Below are positions 43,001 through 52,420 of a stretch of DNA of 64,000 bases, piece after piece. The notes below the pieces were generated by a model, which did no database searches, was not told the DNA's origin, and saw nothing but the letters and a program-made list of their open reading frames with translations. Position 1 is the first letter of the stretch. The number at the start of each line of letters is the position of its first letter. This stretch comes from Clostridium amylolyticum (GTDB taxonomy: Bacteria > Bacillota > Clostridia > Clostridiales > Clostridiaceae): the NCBI RefSeq assembly GCF_900142075.1, contig NZ_FQZO01000001.1:62001-126000 (forward strand), written 5' to 3'. The position numbers and the translations under genes are program-made.

Positions 43001-43480
43001 ATGAATATAGATAAGTCTGTGGTGATAGAGTCTATAATTAATTTTATTATTCTTTATTTTATTATGTCCCATTTCTTTTTTAAGCGTATTACTAAAGCCT
43101 TAAAAGAAAGAAGAGAAAGAATAAAGAATAATATTGAAAAATCCCAGCAGGATGCTGCAAAAGCAAGAAACCTTATGCTAGAAAATGAAAAGCTTCTTAA
43201 GATCGCTAAAGAACAAGGAAAAGCAATTACGGAAGAATATAAAGAAAATGCAGAGAAAGTATACAATGAAATAGTGGAGGATGCTCACAATGAAGCAGAT
43301 TTAATTATGCAAAGAGCTAACTTGGAGATTAAACGTGAAAGAGAGAAGGCTGAAGAAGCAGTTAAGTCACAAGTTGTAGATTTAGCTTTTGAAATTTCTT
43401 TAAAAGCTCTAGAGGGAGTTATTGATGAGGATCAGCACAGAAAATTAATTAAGGATTTCATTTCTAAGGTGGGTGTCTAG
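43001..43480 (+). CDS. atpF: ATP synthase subunit b
   Basis: Peripheral stalk subunit, 159 residues: one N-terminal membrane helix (VVIESIINFIILYFIMSHFFF) and a long charged coiled coil. The ATG at 43001 follows GGTGATT; the upstream TTG at 42971 has no site and would add residues unlike the family. Only one b gene is present, so the stalk is a homodimer. Confidence 0.93.
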   Translation: MNIDKSVVIESIINFIILYFIMSHFFFKRITKALKERRERIKNNIEKSQQDAAKARNLMLENEKLLKIAKEQGKAITEEYKENAEKVYNEIVEDAHNEADLIMQRANLEIKREREKAEEAVKSQVVDLAFEISLKALEGVIDEDQHRKLIKDFISKVGV

Positions 43481-43481
43481 T

Positions 43482-44021
43482 ATGTATGAATACTTAGATA
43501 GAAGGTATGCATTAGCTCTTTATAAAGCTGCTGAAGAAAAGAACAAGGTTCCAGAGTTTTTAAATGATTTAAGAGAAATATGCGATATTATATACAATAA
43601 CGAAGATCTTCAAAATGTTATTAAGCACCCTCAAATCAGTACTTCTAAGAAGAAAAGTACATTTATTAATATATTTAAGGGTAAGATAGACGAAGATTTG
43701 CTTTCGTTTTTACTCATACTTATAGAGAAAAATAGAATTTTATATTTAAAAGAAAAATTAAGAGAACTGGAAAAAATTCATCTGGAAAAGAACAATACAT
43801 TGGAGGCTAATATTAAGAGCGTAATACCCCTTGAAGAAGATGAATTAGAAGAGCTTAGAATAAAACTTGAAAATAAATATAAGAAGAAAATCATCTTTTA
43901 TGAAGAAATTGATAAAAGCATCTTAGGCGGAGTGTATGTGAGAGTGGGAGACGACGTTATAGATGGGACTTTAAGATCAAAATTGCAGGAGATGAAAGAA
44001 TTAACTCTAAAATCAGAATAG
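43482..44021 (+). CDS. atpH: ATP synthase subunit delta
   Basis: Joins the peripheral stalk to the top of F1. The 179-residue protein has an N-terminal helix bundle (YLDRRYALALYKAAEE) and the C-terminal conserved IDKSILGGVYVRVGDDVIDGTLRSKLQ. The ATG at 43482 begins one base after the atpF stop with AAGGTGGGTG ahead; the GTG at 43473 overlaps that site. Confidence 0.94.
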   Translation: MYEYLDRRYALALYKAAEEKNKVPEFLNDLREICDIIYNNEDLQNVIKHPQISTSKKKSTFINIFKGKIDEDLLSFLLILIEKNRILYLKEKLRELEKIHLEKNNTLEANIKSVIPLEEDELEELRIKLENKYKKKIIFYEEIDKSILGGVYVRVGDDVIDGTLRSKLQEMKELTLKSE

Positions 44022-44031
44022 AGGTGAAGCT

Positions 44032-45552
44032 ATGAATATAAAACCTGAAGAGATAACATCAATCATTAAAAGAGAAATACAAAGGTATGAGAAGAAGATT
44101 AAAACCGTTGACTCAGGTACCATTATACAAATAGGAGATGGTATATCTAGAGTATATGGTTTAGATGAGTGTATGGAAGGAGAGCTTTTAGAATTTCCTA
44201 ATAATATTTATGGTATGGCCTTAAATCTTGAGCAAGATAATGTAGGCTGTGTTCTTTTAGGCCCTGAGAAAAATATAAAAGAAGGGGATGTAGTTAAAAG
44301 AACTGGCAAAATAGTAGAAGTACCTGTGGGGGATGCACTTATAGGTCGTGTTGTAAATTCATTAGGAGTACCTGTGGACGGAAAAGGACTAATAAAAAAT
44401 GATGGTATGAGACCCATTGAAATACCCGCTCCTAGCATTATAGAAAGAAGCTCGGTGAATGAACCTTTACAGACGGGTATAAAAGCCATCGACTCAATGA
44501 TACCCATTGGTAAAGGTCAAAGAGAGCTAATAATAGGAGATAGACAGACAGGTAAAACTGCCTTAGCTCTAGATACCATATTAAATCAAAAAGGTAAGGA
44601 TGTGGTATGTATATATGTAGCTATAGGGCAAAAGCAATCCACTGTTGCTCATATAGTTAACACCCTTACAGAAATGGGAGCATTAGATTATACCGTGGTA
44701 GTAGAATCTACAGCTTCTGATTCTGCCCCATTACAGTACTTAGCTCCTTATGCGGGCTGTAGTATTGGTGAGTATTTTATGAATAAAGGAAAAGACGTGC
44801 TTATAATATATGATGATTTGTCAAAACATGCAGTAGCATATAGGACTATGTCCTTGCTTCTTAGGAGACCACCTGGTAGAGAAGCTTATCCTGGAGATGT
44901 ATTTTATATACATTCTAGATTGTTAGAAAGAGCGGCTAAACTATCTAAAGAGCTAGGTGGAGGTTCACTTACAGCCTTACCTATAATAGAAACTTTAGCA
45001 GGAGATGTGACTTCATATATACCTACTAATGTCATTTCTATAACAGATGGTCAAATATTCTTAGAAACAGAACTCTTTTATGCAGGTCAGCGTCCAGCGG
45101 TTAATGCTGGTATTTCAGTTTCTAGGGTGGGTGGAAATGCTCAAATTAAGGCCATGAAGCAAGTGGCAGGAACATTAAGGCTAGAGCTAGCTCAATATAG
45201 AGAATTGGCTGCTTTTGCCCAATTTGGATCAGATTTAGATAAAGATGCTCAAAGAAGATTAGAAAAAGGTAAGAGATTGGTAGAAGTTTTAAAACAAGAT
45301 CAATACAAACCTATGCCAGTGGAAGAACAGATAATTATTTTATATGCAGCAGTAAATGATTTTATGTCAGATATAAAAATTGTTGATATTAGAAGATTTG
45401 AAGCAGCAATGCTTGAATATATGAATACACATCATAGAGATATTAGTAAAGAAATATCCTCTAAAAAGATATTAAGCGATGAACTGAAAGAAAAGCTTGA
45501 AGCAGCAATATTAGAATTTAAGAAAGTATTCTTAAAAGAATTAGTAGATTAG
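44032..45552 (+). CDS. atpA: ATP synthase subunit alpha
   Basis: Non-catalytic nucleotide-binding subunit of F1, 506 residues. It has P-loop GDRQTGKTALALD at about residue 169, the conserved ALPIIETLAGDVTSYIPTNVISITDGQI and PAVNAGISVSRVGGNAQIKAMK. GAGGTGAAG precedes the ATG. Length and motifs are normal. Confidence 0.97.
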   Translation: MNIKPEEITSIIKREIQRYEKKIKTVDSGTIIQIGDGISRVYGLDECMEGELLEFPNNIYGMALNLEQDNVGCVLLGPEKNIKEGDVVKRTGKIVEVPVGDALIGRVVNSLGVPVDGKGLIKNDGMRPIEIPAPSIIERSSVNEPLQTGIKAIDSMIPIGKGQRELIIGDRQTGKTALALDTILNQKGKDVVCIYVAIGQKQSTVAHIVNTLTEMGALDYTVVVESTASDSAPLQYLAPYAGCSIGEYFMNKGKDVLIIYDDLSKHAVAYRTMSLLLRRPPGREAYPGDVFYIHSRLLERAAKLSKELGGGSLTALPIIETLAGDVTSYIPTNVISITDGQIFLETELFYAGQRPAVNAGISVSRVGGNAQIKAMKQVAGTLRLELAQYRELAAFAQFGSDLDKDAQRRLEKGKRLVEVLKQDQYKPMPVEEQIIILYAAVNDFMSDIKIVDIRRFEAAMLEYMNTHHRDISKEISSKKILSDELKEKLEAAILEFKKVFLKELVD

Positions 45553-45574
45553 TTAATATACAGGAGGTGGATTT

Positions 45575-46429
45575 ATGGCTGGTGCTGGACTTGTTCAAAT
45601 TAAAAGAAGGATTAAATCTATAAGTAATACAAGAAAGATAACTAGAGCCATGGGACTTGTTGCCACTTCAAAATTAAGAAAAGTAAAGGAAGTTTTGAAG
45701 ACTAATGAAGAGTATTATAAAAGCGTTATTGAAACTAAAGATTTAGTATTATCAAAACTTCCAGAAGAAACCCTAAATATATTTTTTCAAGGTGATGAAG
45801 ATAAGGATATCTTATACATTATCGTCACTTCAGATGCGGGTCTAAGTGGAGGATTTAACGTTTCTGTAATTAATTATTTTAGAGATAATATCGCTCTTAA
45901 AGGATATTCACCTCAAATAATAGTAGTAGGAGAAAAAGGTATAGGTTATATTAATAAGCTGGGATATCAAACAGTAGCTGAATATGTTGACTTACCGGAT
46001 ATTCCCACAATGAAGGAAGTTAGAACCATAAGCCAGCATGCCATGGACCTCTATAAAAGTGGTGCTGTGGGAGAAGTGAAAATAGTATATACAAAGTTTT
46101 TAAACTCTGTGAAGCAAATAGTTACAGAAGAAACTTTACTGCCTATAACCATGGAAAATGAAGAAATAGAAGAAGATTATATAGTTGAACCAAAGGTAGA
46201 AGATATTGTGGAAGATGTACTCAATTTAAATCTTAGAGCTAAGATTTTAAACTGTCTTATAAATTCAAAAGCCAGTGAACAGAGTGCAAGAATGTCAGCT
46301 ATGGATGGAGCTACCAAAAATGCTGATGATTTATTGTCAGAGCTAAAAACTAGATTTAATAGAATAAGACAGAGCATAATCACTCAAGAAATATCTGAAA
46401 TAGTGGGTGGCGCAGAAGCTCAGAAATAG
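45575..46429 (+). CDS. atpG: ATP synthase subunit gamma
   Basis: Central rotor shaft, 284 residues. The N-terminal helix (IKRRIKSISNTRKITRAMGLVATSKLRK) and C-terminal helix (EQSARMSAMDGATKNADDLLSEL, then NRIRQSIITQEISEIVGGAEA) form the coiled coil, with a Rossmann-like domain between. AGGAGGTGG precedes the ATG. Confidence 0.97.
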   Translation: MAGAGLVQIKRRIKSISNTRKITRAMGLVATSKLRKVKEVLKTNEEYYKSVIETKDLVLSKLPEETLNIFFQGDEDKDILYIIVTSDAGLSGGFNVSVINYFRDNIALKGYSPQIIVVGEKGIGYINKLGYQTVAEYVDLPDIPTMKEVRTISQHAMDLYKSGAVGEVKIVYTKFLNSVKQIVTEETLLPITMENEEIEEDYIVEPKVEDIVEDVLNLNLRAKILNCLINSKASEQSARMSAMDGATKNADDLLSELKTRFNRIRQSIITQEISEIVGGAEAQK

Positions 46430-46443
46430 AAAGGAGGCCATTT

Positions 46444-47841
46444 ATGGAAAATAGTATGGGAAAAGTAGTACAAATTATAGGTCCGGTAATAGATATTAAA
46501 TTTGATGGAGACTCGCTACCTAATTTATATAATGCTATAGAAATTATATTAGAAGGAAAAAAGATAGTAGCAGAGGTTGAGCAACATATAGGGGATGATA
46601 TAGTAAGAACTATTGCTATGGAATCTACTGAAGGACTTAGAAGAGGAATGGAAGCCTATGACACAAAGGAACCTATTACTGTTCCTGTGGGAAATAATGT
46701 ACTAGGAAGGCTTTTTAATGTTTTGGGAAAGCCTATGGATCACAAAGAAGACGTAATTAGTGATGAATATTATCCTATTCATAGAGCTGCTCCAACATTC
46801 CAAGAACAAGCTGTGGAGCCAGAAATACTAGAAACAGGCATAAAGGTTATAGATTTGCTTGCACCCTACCAAAAAGGCGGTAAGATAGGATTGTTTGGTG
46901 GAGCAGGAGTTGGAAAAACAGTACTTATTCAAGAACTAATAAATAATATAGCAAAGCAACATGGAGGACTATCCGTGTTTACAGGGGTAGGAGAGAGATC
47001 TAGAGAAGGAAATGACTTGTACCATGAGATGATGGAGTCAGGAGTAATAAATAAAACCGCTTTAGTGTTTGGACAGATGAATGAACCTCCAGGAGCCAGG
47101 ATGAGAGTGGCTTTAACAGGTCTTACTATGGCTGAATATTTTAGAGATAAAGGCCAAGATGTGTTGCTATTTATAGATAATATTTTCAGGTTTACTCAAG
47201 CAGGTTCAGAGGTTTCAGCGCTTCTTGGAAGAATTCCTTCAGCTGTAGGTTATCAACCTACTCTAGCTACTGAAATGGGAGCTCTTCAGGAAAGAATAAC
47301 TTCTACAAAACATGGATCTATTACTTCTGTTCAAGCTGTGTATGTTCCTGCAGACGATTTAACTGATCCAGCTCCAGCAACCACCTTCACTCATCTAGAT
47401 GCCACTACGGTACTTTCAAGAGCTATTACAGAGCTAGGAATATATCCAGCAGTGGATCCGCTAGAATCTACCTCAAGAATACTAGATCCTAGAATAGTGG
47501 GTAATGAACACTATGAAATTGCTTCTAAAGTAAAGCATATTTTAGAAAGATATAAAGAGCTTCAAGATATTATTGCTATTTTAGGAATGGATGAATTATC
47601 AGAAGAAGATAAGATGCTGGTTTCTAGAGCAAGAAAGATACAGAGATTCTTATCTCAACCTTTTACAGTGGCTGAGCAATTTACAGGAATGCAAGGCAAA
47701 TATGTACCAGTAAAAGAAACTGTAAGAGGATTTAAAGAAATTCTTCAAGGAAAACATGATAATATACCAGAGTCTGCTTTTTTATTTGTAGGTAATATAG
47801 AAGAGGCAATAGAAAAAGCCAAAATCATGACTGCTAAATAA
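46444..47841 (+). CDS. atpD: ATP synthase subunit beta
   Basis: Catalytic F1 subunit, 465 residues. It has P-loop GGAGVGKTVLIQELI at about residue 154, GVGERSREGNDLYHEM with the catalytic glutamate, and LFIDNIFRFTQAGSEVSALLGRIPSAVGYQPTL. AAAGGAGG precedes the ATG. It is the most conserved gene in the operon and useful for placing the organism. Confidence 0.98.
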   Translation: MENSMGKVVQIIGPVIDIKFDGDSLPNLYNAIEIILEGKKIVAEVEQHIGDDIVRTIAMESTEGLRRGMEAYDTKEPITVPVGNNVLGRLFNVLGKPMDHKEDVISDEYYPIHRAAPTFQEQAVEPEILETGIKVIDLLAPYQKGGKIGLFGGAGVGKTVLIQELINNIAKQHGGLSVFTGVGERSREGNDLYHEMMESGVINKTALVFGQMNEPPGARMRVALTGLTMAEYFRDKGQDVLLFIDNIFRFTQAGSEVSALLGRIPSAVGYQPTLATEMGALQERITSTKHGSITSVQAVYVPADDLTDPAPATTFTHLDATTVLSRAITELGIYPAVDPLESTSRILDPRIVGNEHYEIASKVKHILERYKELQDIIAILGMDELSEEDKMLVSRARKIQRFLSQPFTVAEQFTGMQGKYVPVKETVRGFKEILQGKHDNIPESAFLFVGNIEEAIEKAKIMTAK

Positions 47842-47863
47842 AGGGTGAAAGGGGTAGATTATA

Positions 47864-48268
47864 TTGTCAAGTAATATGGTACTTAACATTAATACACCAG
47901 ATAAATCCTTTTACCATGGTGAAATATTAAGATTTTTTACAGAAAATAGTGAAGGTAACTTTGAAATTTTGCCTCATCACGCCTCTATTGTAACTTACTT
48001 AAAGCCTAATATATCTAGCTTTATAGATACTCAAGGCAATGAAAAAAAGTTCTTTAACTCTGAAGGTGTCTTAATCGTTAAAGATAATATAATAACTCTT
48101 AATGTTGATGCTTCAGAATGGCCGGAAGACATTGACATAGAAAGAGCAAAGAAAGCTAAAGAAAGAGCTGAGAAGAGGTTGAACTCAAAAGATGGCATGG
48201 ATGTAAAAAGAGCACAAGCAGCCTTAATGCGAGCTATGGTTAGAATTAACACAACTATAAATGAATAA
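47864..48268 (+). CDS. atpC: ATP synthase subunit epsilon
   Basis: Regulatory F1 subunit, 134 residues, with a beta-sandwich (LNINTPDKSFYHGEI, GNFEILPHHASIVTYLKP) and a C-terminal helical hairpin (ERAKKAKERAEKRL, AQAALMRAMVRINT) that can inhibit ATP hydrolysis. The TTG at 47864 lies nine bases after GAAAGGGG and is preferred to the ATG at 47876. It ends the operon. Confidence 0.93.
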   Translation: MSSNMVLNINTPDKSFYHGEILRFFTENSEGNFEILPHHASIVTYLKPNISSFIDTQGNEKKFFNSEGVLIVKDNIITLNVDASEWPEDIDIERAKKAKERAEKRLNSKDGMDVKRAQAALMRAMVRINTTINE

Positions 48269-48273
48269 ATACA

Positions 48274-48319
48274 AAAAGCATTTTTACGAAGGTAATATTT
48301 TCGTAAAAATGCTTTTTTT
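48274..48319 (+). terminator. Terminator of the atp operon
   Basis: A 13-bp perfect stem (GCATTTTTACGAA, 48278-48290, with 48300-48312), extended by A/T pairs, and seven T. Confidence 0.93.
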
Positions 48320-48436
48320 CTCACATTTTTAAGATATATTTATATATTAATAATATATTCAAGGATTTATACTCCCTGTTTTGTATAGATACTGGATAAA
48401 TTGTCCATAATCTAAAATGTGATAGGGGGTATTAAC

Positions 48437-49135
48437 ATGATTAAGAAGATGTGGACTATTATATTTGCAATAGCTTTTAATTCAAGTTTAATATTTAATT
48501 CTCAAGGGATTTATAATTCTAAGATATCATCAGAGATAGAAGAGAATGAGGTTTTAACTTCTATGGCTAAAGTTGTAGATATGGAGATTTGTGAAACCGG
48601 TGTTAAAATGATTTATTATTGTAATGATAATGCTGAAAGCGAATTAAAAAGCTTGTTACAAATAAGTCCTATAAAAGATATAAGTAATATAAAAAATGAT
48701 TCTGAGGATATCTATTTTTCAAACATATCAAATTATGATGAATTCATAGAACTACAAGGAGTAGATCTAAAAGAGCAGTGTAAAATAACTATAAATTATA
48801 AAATTTTAAATAGTGAAAATTCATTAAATAAAATTGAAGAATATTTGCAGAAATATACAGAAAATAAAGTGGTAGAAGCTAAATATTTCAAGTATTTAAA
48901 GGGAAAACTAGATTCAAACAACATGGATTATTATAATGACCAAATAATAAAAGCTTTAAAAAAGTATGGTGCAACTAATATATCCAGTTTGAAAATATCC
49001 AATGGAATTACTTCTACTGCAGTATTAGAGGACAAATACAACAATAAAAAAATTAATTTAAATTACTCCATTTGTAGTTATGAATCAGGTACTTATCTAT
49101 TAATAGGAACACCATTTCTAGATGAATTATATTAA
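48437..49135 (+). CDS. YwmB-like exported protein (DUF1779)
   Basis: 232-residue protein with an N-terminal signal or membrane anchor (IKKMWTIIFAIAFNSSLIF) and an alpha/beta body. The sequence is weakly conserved, but its position between atpC and murA is exactly that of B. subtilis ywmB, and length and signal fit the family. Function is unknown. The ATG at 48437 follows AGGGGGT; the GTG at 48419 lies before it. The murA start is just 19 bp beyond its stop. Confidence 0.7.
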   Translation: MIKKMWTIIFAIAFNSSLIFNSQGIYNSKISSEIEENEVLTSMAKVVDMEICETGVKMIYYCNDNAESELKSLLQISPIKDISNIKNDSEDIYFSNISNYDEFIELQGVDLKEQCKITINYKILNSENSLNKIEEYLQKYTENKVVEAKYFKYLKGKLDSNNMDYYNDQIIKALKKYGATNISSLKISNGITSTAVLEDKYNNKKINLNYSICSYESGTYLLIGTPFLDELY

Positions 49136-49154
49136 TAAAATTGTGGAGGATAAT

Positions 49155-50414
49155 ATGGAAAAGATAGTAGTAAATGGAGGGCGCATGTTGCATGGGGAAG
49201 TAGAGATAAGCTCCGCTAAGAATTCTGTACTACCCATAATTGCTGCAAGTATACTATGTAAAGATAAGAGCGTTATTGAAAATGCACCTATGCTAGAAGA
49301 TGTGTACGTTATATGTGAGGTTTTAAGGGATTTAGGATGTAATGTATATATTGATAAAAAAGATAATAAGATCACTGTGGAAACTCATAATATTACTTTA
49401 AAAGAGCCCAATATGGACTTAGTTCGTAAAATGAGAGCTTCTTTTCTTATAATGGGTCCTATGGTAGCAAAGTTTGGTCGATTTAAGCTTTCCATGCCTG
49501 GAGGCTGCAATATAGGTAGTAGACCCATAGATCTTCATTTAAAAGGTTTAAAGGCTTTAGGTGCTGAAGTAGAAACAGGTCATGGATTTGTAGAGGTAGA
49601 TGCAAAGAAACTTATTGGAAATAAGATATATTTGGATTTTCCTTCTGTAGGAGCTACAGAAAATATAATGATGGCAGCAGTGTTTGCAGAGGGGGAAACC
49701 ACTATTGAAAATGCTGCAGAAGAACCTGAAATATGGGATTTAGCTATGTTCTTAAATTCTATGGGGGCTGATATTAGAGGTGCGGGTACGGGAACCATCA
49801 AAATTTATGGTGTGAAAGAATTGCACAATACTTGCTACAGACCTATATATGATAGAATTGAAGCGGGCACTTATATGGTGGCTGCAGCTATGACCCATAG
49901 CAAGATTAAAATCAAAGGGGTAAATGAAGAACATTTAAGGCCAGTAATTTCTAAATTGCAGGAATGTGGTGTAATAATTCATACATTAAACAATGGAATT
50001 ATAATAGATGGAAGTAATAAAACCAAGGCGGTAGATATCAAAACTATGCCATACCCAGGTTTTCCTACAGACATGCAGGCACAAATGATGACTTTATTAA
50101 CCCTAGCTTCTGGTACTAGTATTATCACAGAAACAGTATTTGAAAATAGGTTTATGCATGTATCTGAACTTTGCAGAATGGGTGCTAATATTAAAATTGA
50201 TGGAAGAGTAGCTATACTTGATGGAGTTAAAAAGTTAACTGGTTGTGAAGTTAAAGCATCAGATCTTAGAGCAGGAGCAGCTCTTATTATAGCGGGACTT
50301 TGTGCCGAAGGCACCACCCAAATTGGTGATATATATCATGTGGATAGGGGATATGTAAATATAGAAGAAAAGCTTAAAAAGCTTGGTGCAGATATACAAA
50401 GAGTAAAGGTATGA
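49155..50414 (+). CDS. murA: UDP-N-acetylglucosamine 1-carboxyvinyltransferase
   Basis: Commits UDP-GlcNAc to peptidoglycan by adding enolpyruvate from PEP. The 419-residue protein has AEISSAKNSVLPIIAA-like N-terminal lysine-asparagine motif (VEISSAKNSVLP), MPGGCNIGSRPIDLHLKGLKALGA with the reactive cysteine that fosfomycin targets, YDRIEAGTYMVAAA and DLRAGAALIIAGL. The ATG at 49155 has GGAGG upstream; the ATG at 49122 overlaps the ywmB end and lacks a site. Confidence 0.97.
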   Translation: MEKIVVNGGRMLHGEVEISSAKNSVLPIIAASILCKDKSVIENAPMLEDVYVICEVLRDLGCNVYIDKKDNKITVETHNITLKEPNMDLVRKMRASFLIMGPMVAKFGRFKLSMPGGCNIGSRPIDLHLKGLKALGAEVETGHGFVEVDAKKLIGNKIYLDFPSVGATENIMMAAVFAEGETTIENAAEEPEIWDLAMFLNSMGADIRGAGTGTIKIYGVKELHNTCYRPIYDRIEAGTYMVAAAMTHSKIKIKGVNEEHLRPVISKLQECGVIIHTLNNGIIIDGSNKTKAVDIKTMPYPGFPTDMQAQMMTLLTLASGTSIITETVFENRFMHVSELCRMGANIKIDGRVAILDGVKKLTGCEVKASDLRAGAALIIAGLCAEGTTQIGDIYHVDRGYVNIEEKLKKLGADIQRVKV

Positions 50415-50440
50415 ATTATTTTAAATAATTTTGTAATAAT

Positions 50441-50484
50441 AATCCCACCCTTTTTATATAAATTAATATAAAGAAGGTGGGATT
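50441..50484 (+). promoter_or_regulatory. Hairpin that hides the spoIID ribosome site
   Basis: AATCCCACC (50441-50449) pairs perfectly with GGTGGGATT (50476-50484), and five more A/T pairs follow after one mismatch. The right arm contains the spoIID ribosome site (GAAGGTGG), four bases before the ATG. TATATAAAT in the loop (50455-50463), with TAATAAT 14 bp upstream, resembles a sigma-E promoter, so transcripts begun there would lack the left arm. Confidence 0.5.
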
Positions 50485-50487
50485 TAC

Positions 50488-51522
50488 ATGTATAGAAGAA
50501 ATTTCAATAAAAATTATGCACATCTAATAATATATTCATTATTGATAGTATGTTTAATAACTTTTATATGGTTAATATGCTTCAAATTTAAAGGCAAGAT
50601 TGATTCTAAATTAACTAAAGATAACAACTATACAATTAAAAAGTTCGTTCTTGATTCTTCAGATAAGATGGAGTTTAATGGGAAGATTAAAGTATATATA
50701 ACAGAAGAAAAAAAGGTTATGGAGCTAGATTTAGAAGATTATGTATTTGGAGTTTTAAGTGGCGAGATGCCTATTTCCTTTGAGCTAGAAGCGTTAAAGT
50801 CACAAGCGGTAGCTGCAAGAACTTATGGACTTTCCAAGACTATTAATAAATGCAGTGCAGGTAATGGAGCTGATGTTTGCGATACGGTTCATTGTCAAGT
50901 GTATAAACCAAAGGAAAAGATTATAGCTACATGGTCTAAAGATAAAAAAGACGAATACTCTTCAAAACTATCTAAAGCTGTAAAGGAAACAGAAGGGCAG
51001 ATACTTACTTACAATGGTTCTATAGTTTTATATGCTCAATATTTTTCCACCAGTTGGGGGAAGACGGAAGATAGTTTGGCAGCCTTTAAAAGGGAAGTAC
51101 CTTATTTAAAATCTGTAACCAGTGAAGGGGAAGAAATCTCAAATAGATATAAAAGCACTGTAAAAATAAGCTATTCAGATTTAATAAAAACTGTTAATAG
51201 CAAATATCCTAAATCTAAGCTTTCTTCTTCTAAAATTAAAAGTCAAGTAAAGATCTTAAGTAAAAATAAAAGTGGATCTGTAAATGAAATTAAGCTTGGA
51301 GATACGGTAATGAGCGGAAAGGATTTTAGAATGCTTCTAAACTTAAACTCTGCAAACTTTACCATATCCTTTAGTAAAAATACCATAGATATTAACTGTT
51401 TAGGGTATGGTCATGGAGTTGGAATGAGTCAATGGGGAGCCAATGTGATGGCTAAGAAGGGCAGTAATTATATCGATATACTAACCCATTATTATACAGG
51501 GGTTAAAGTGGAAAAAATATAG
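50488..51522 (+). CDS. spoIID: Stage II sporulation protein D
   Basis: Lytic transglycosylase that thins septal peptidoglycan so that the mother cell can engulf the forespore. The 344-residue protein has an N-terminal membrane anchor, LEDYVFGVLSGEMPISFELEALKSQAVAARTYGL with the catalytic glutamate, CDTVHCQVY and the C-terminal GYGHGVGMSQWGANVMAKKG. In B. subtilis it acts with SpoIIM and SpoIIP. The order murA-spoIID-spoIIQ-spoIIID-mbl is conserved here. Confidence 0.96.
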   Translation: MYRRNFNKNYAHLIIYSLLIVCLITFIWLICFKFKGKIDSKLTKDNNYTIKKFVLDSSDKMEFNGKIKVYITEEKKVMELDLEDYVFGVLSGEMPISFELEALKSQAVAARTYGLSKTINKCSAGNGADVCDTVHCQVYKPKEKIIATWSKDKKDEYSSKLSKAVKETEGQILTYNGSIVLYAQYFSTSWGKTEDSLAAFKREVPYLKSVTSEGEEISNRYKSTVKISYSDLIKTVNSKYPKSKLSSSKIKSQVKILSKNKSGSVNEIKLGDTVMSGKDFRMLLNLNSANFTISFSKNTIDINCLGYGHGVGMSQWGANVMAKKGSNYIDILTHYYTGVKVEKI

Positions 51523-51534
51523 ATTCAATTGAGT

Positions 51535-51578
51535 TAGGTATATATCTATGCTGTATAGGTATATATCTATATTTTTTT
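51535..51578 (+). terminator. Terminator of spoIID formed by a direct repeat
   Basis: TAGGTATATATCTAT occurs twice (51535-51549, 51556-51570). The first copy can pair with the start of the second (TATATATCTAT with ATAGGTATATA, one wobble), and seven T follow. Confidence 0.5.
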
Positions 51579-51633
51579 GTAGAAATTTGACTAAAAATAT
51601 CGGAAAAAACAGGAAAAAAATCTAACAATTAGT

Positions 51634-51662
51634 GTATTTTTTATTGCATCTTGGACAGACTA
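51634..51662 (+). promoter_or_regulatory. Sigma-F-like promoter of the spoIIQ-type gene
   Basis: GTATT (51634-51638) and GGACAGACTA (51653-51662), 14 bp apart, fit the forespore promoter pattern with one mismatch in each half. Transcription would start near 51668, just before the ribosome site, which excludes the in-frame TTG at 51651. spoIIQ is a sigma-F gene. Confidence 0.45.
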
Positions 51663-51680
51663 CACAATGGAGGTGTTCAT

Positions 51681-52418
51681 ATGGACAAAAAATTTTTTCA
51701 AAAGTCTTCCAACTTTCTAAAGAAGGAGGGATTCTACGTAATATTATTTGTATGTCTATGCATTATAGCAAGTGTAGCTGCTATTACTACTAGAAATTCA
51801 AAATTAAAAACTGCTACGCTTCCTAATTCTCCAGATAAAGAAGTAGCAATGGAGAAAAAAGAAGAAACTAAAAAACAATTACCTAATGCAGACATGGTGA
51901 AGAAAATTACCGAAACAAATAATGTTGCGTCAAAGACTGAGGGTTCAAAAACCACACCAGTTGCTAACACTTCAACAAAGCTTACTAATCCTGTTAAAGG
52001 AGATATAGTAAGAGCATATTCCTATCCCAATGCAGTATGGTGCGAAACTATGGGACATTATAGGAGCATGAAAGGCATTGATATATCAGCAAAAGTGGGT
52101 ACTGATGTATTAGCAGTGGCTGAAGGGGTAGTTGAAGAAGTGGATAATGATAAAACTGAGCGTGGTCAATACGTTGTTATAAAGCATGCTAATGGATTAC
52201 TTAGTGTGTATTCCAACCTTGATGAGAAGGTATCAGTTAAAAAGGGCGATAAGGTTAAACAAAATCAGCCTATTGGTAAAGTTGGAAAGACAGCTACCAC
52301 TTTTAGCGAAGAAAAATATGGGGATCATGTTAATTTTCAGTTGATTAACACTACTAAAAATGAGCAAGTAGATCCTACATCATATCTTTCTTTAAAAGTT
52401 GCACCAAATAATAAATAA
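51681..52418 (+). CDS. spoIIQ: SpoIIQ-type M23 (LytM) protein with degenerate zinc site
   Basis: Forespore membrane protein that pairs with SpoIIIAH in the feeding-tube channel during engulfment. The 245-residue protein has an N-terminal membrane helix (about 14-32), a linker and a LytM domain (about 105-235). The zinc motif HxxxD reads MKGID, with Met130 in place of His and Asp134 kept; the HxH motif reads HVN (His216, Asn218). Two of the three zinc ligands are therefore lost and no peptidase activity is expected. Start by GGAGGTG. Position after spoIID and before spoIIID supports the identity. Confidence 0.88.
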   Translation: MDKKFFQKSSNFLKKEGFYVILFVCLCIIASVAAITTRNSKLKTATLPNSPDKEVAMEKKEETKKQLPNADMVKKITETNNVASKTEGSKTTPVANTSTKLTNPVKGDIVRAYSYPNAVWCETMGHYRSMKGIDISAKVGTDVLAVAEGVVEEVDNDKTERGQYVVIKHANGLLSVYSNLDEKVSVKKGDKVKQNQPIGKVGKTATTFSEEKYGDHVNFQLINTTKNEQVDPTSYLSLKVAPNNK

Positions 52419-52420
52419 TC

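Noticed and set aside
49979..50317. 112-codon open frame opposite murA
   Set aside because: Shadow of murA; composition mirrors the sense codons and no start signal is present.
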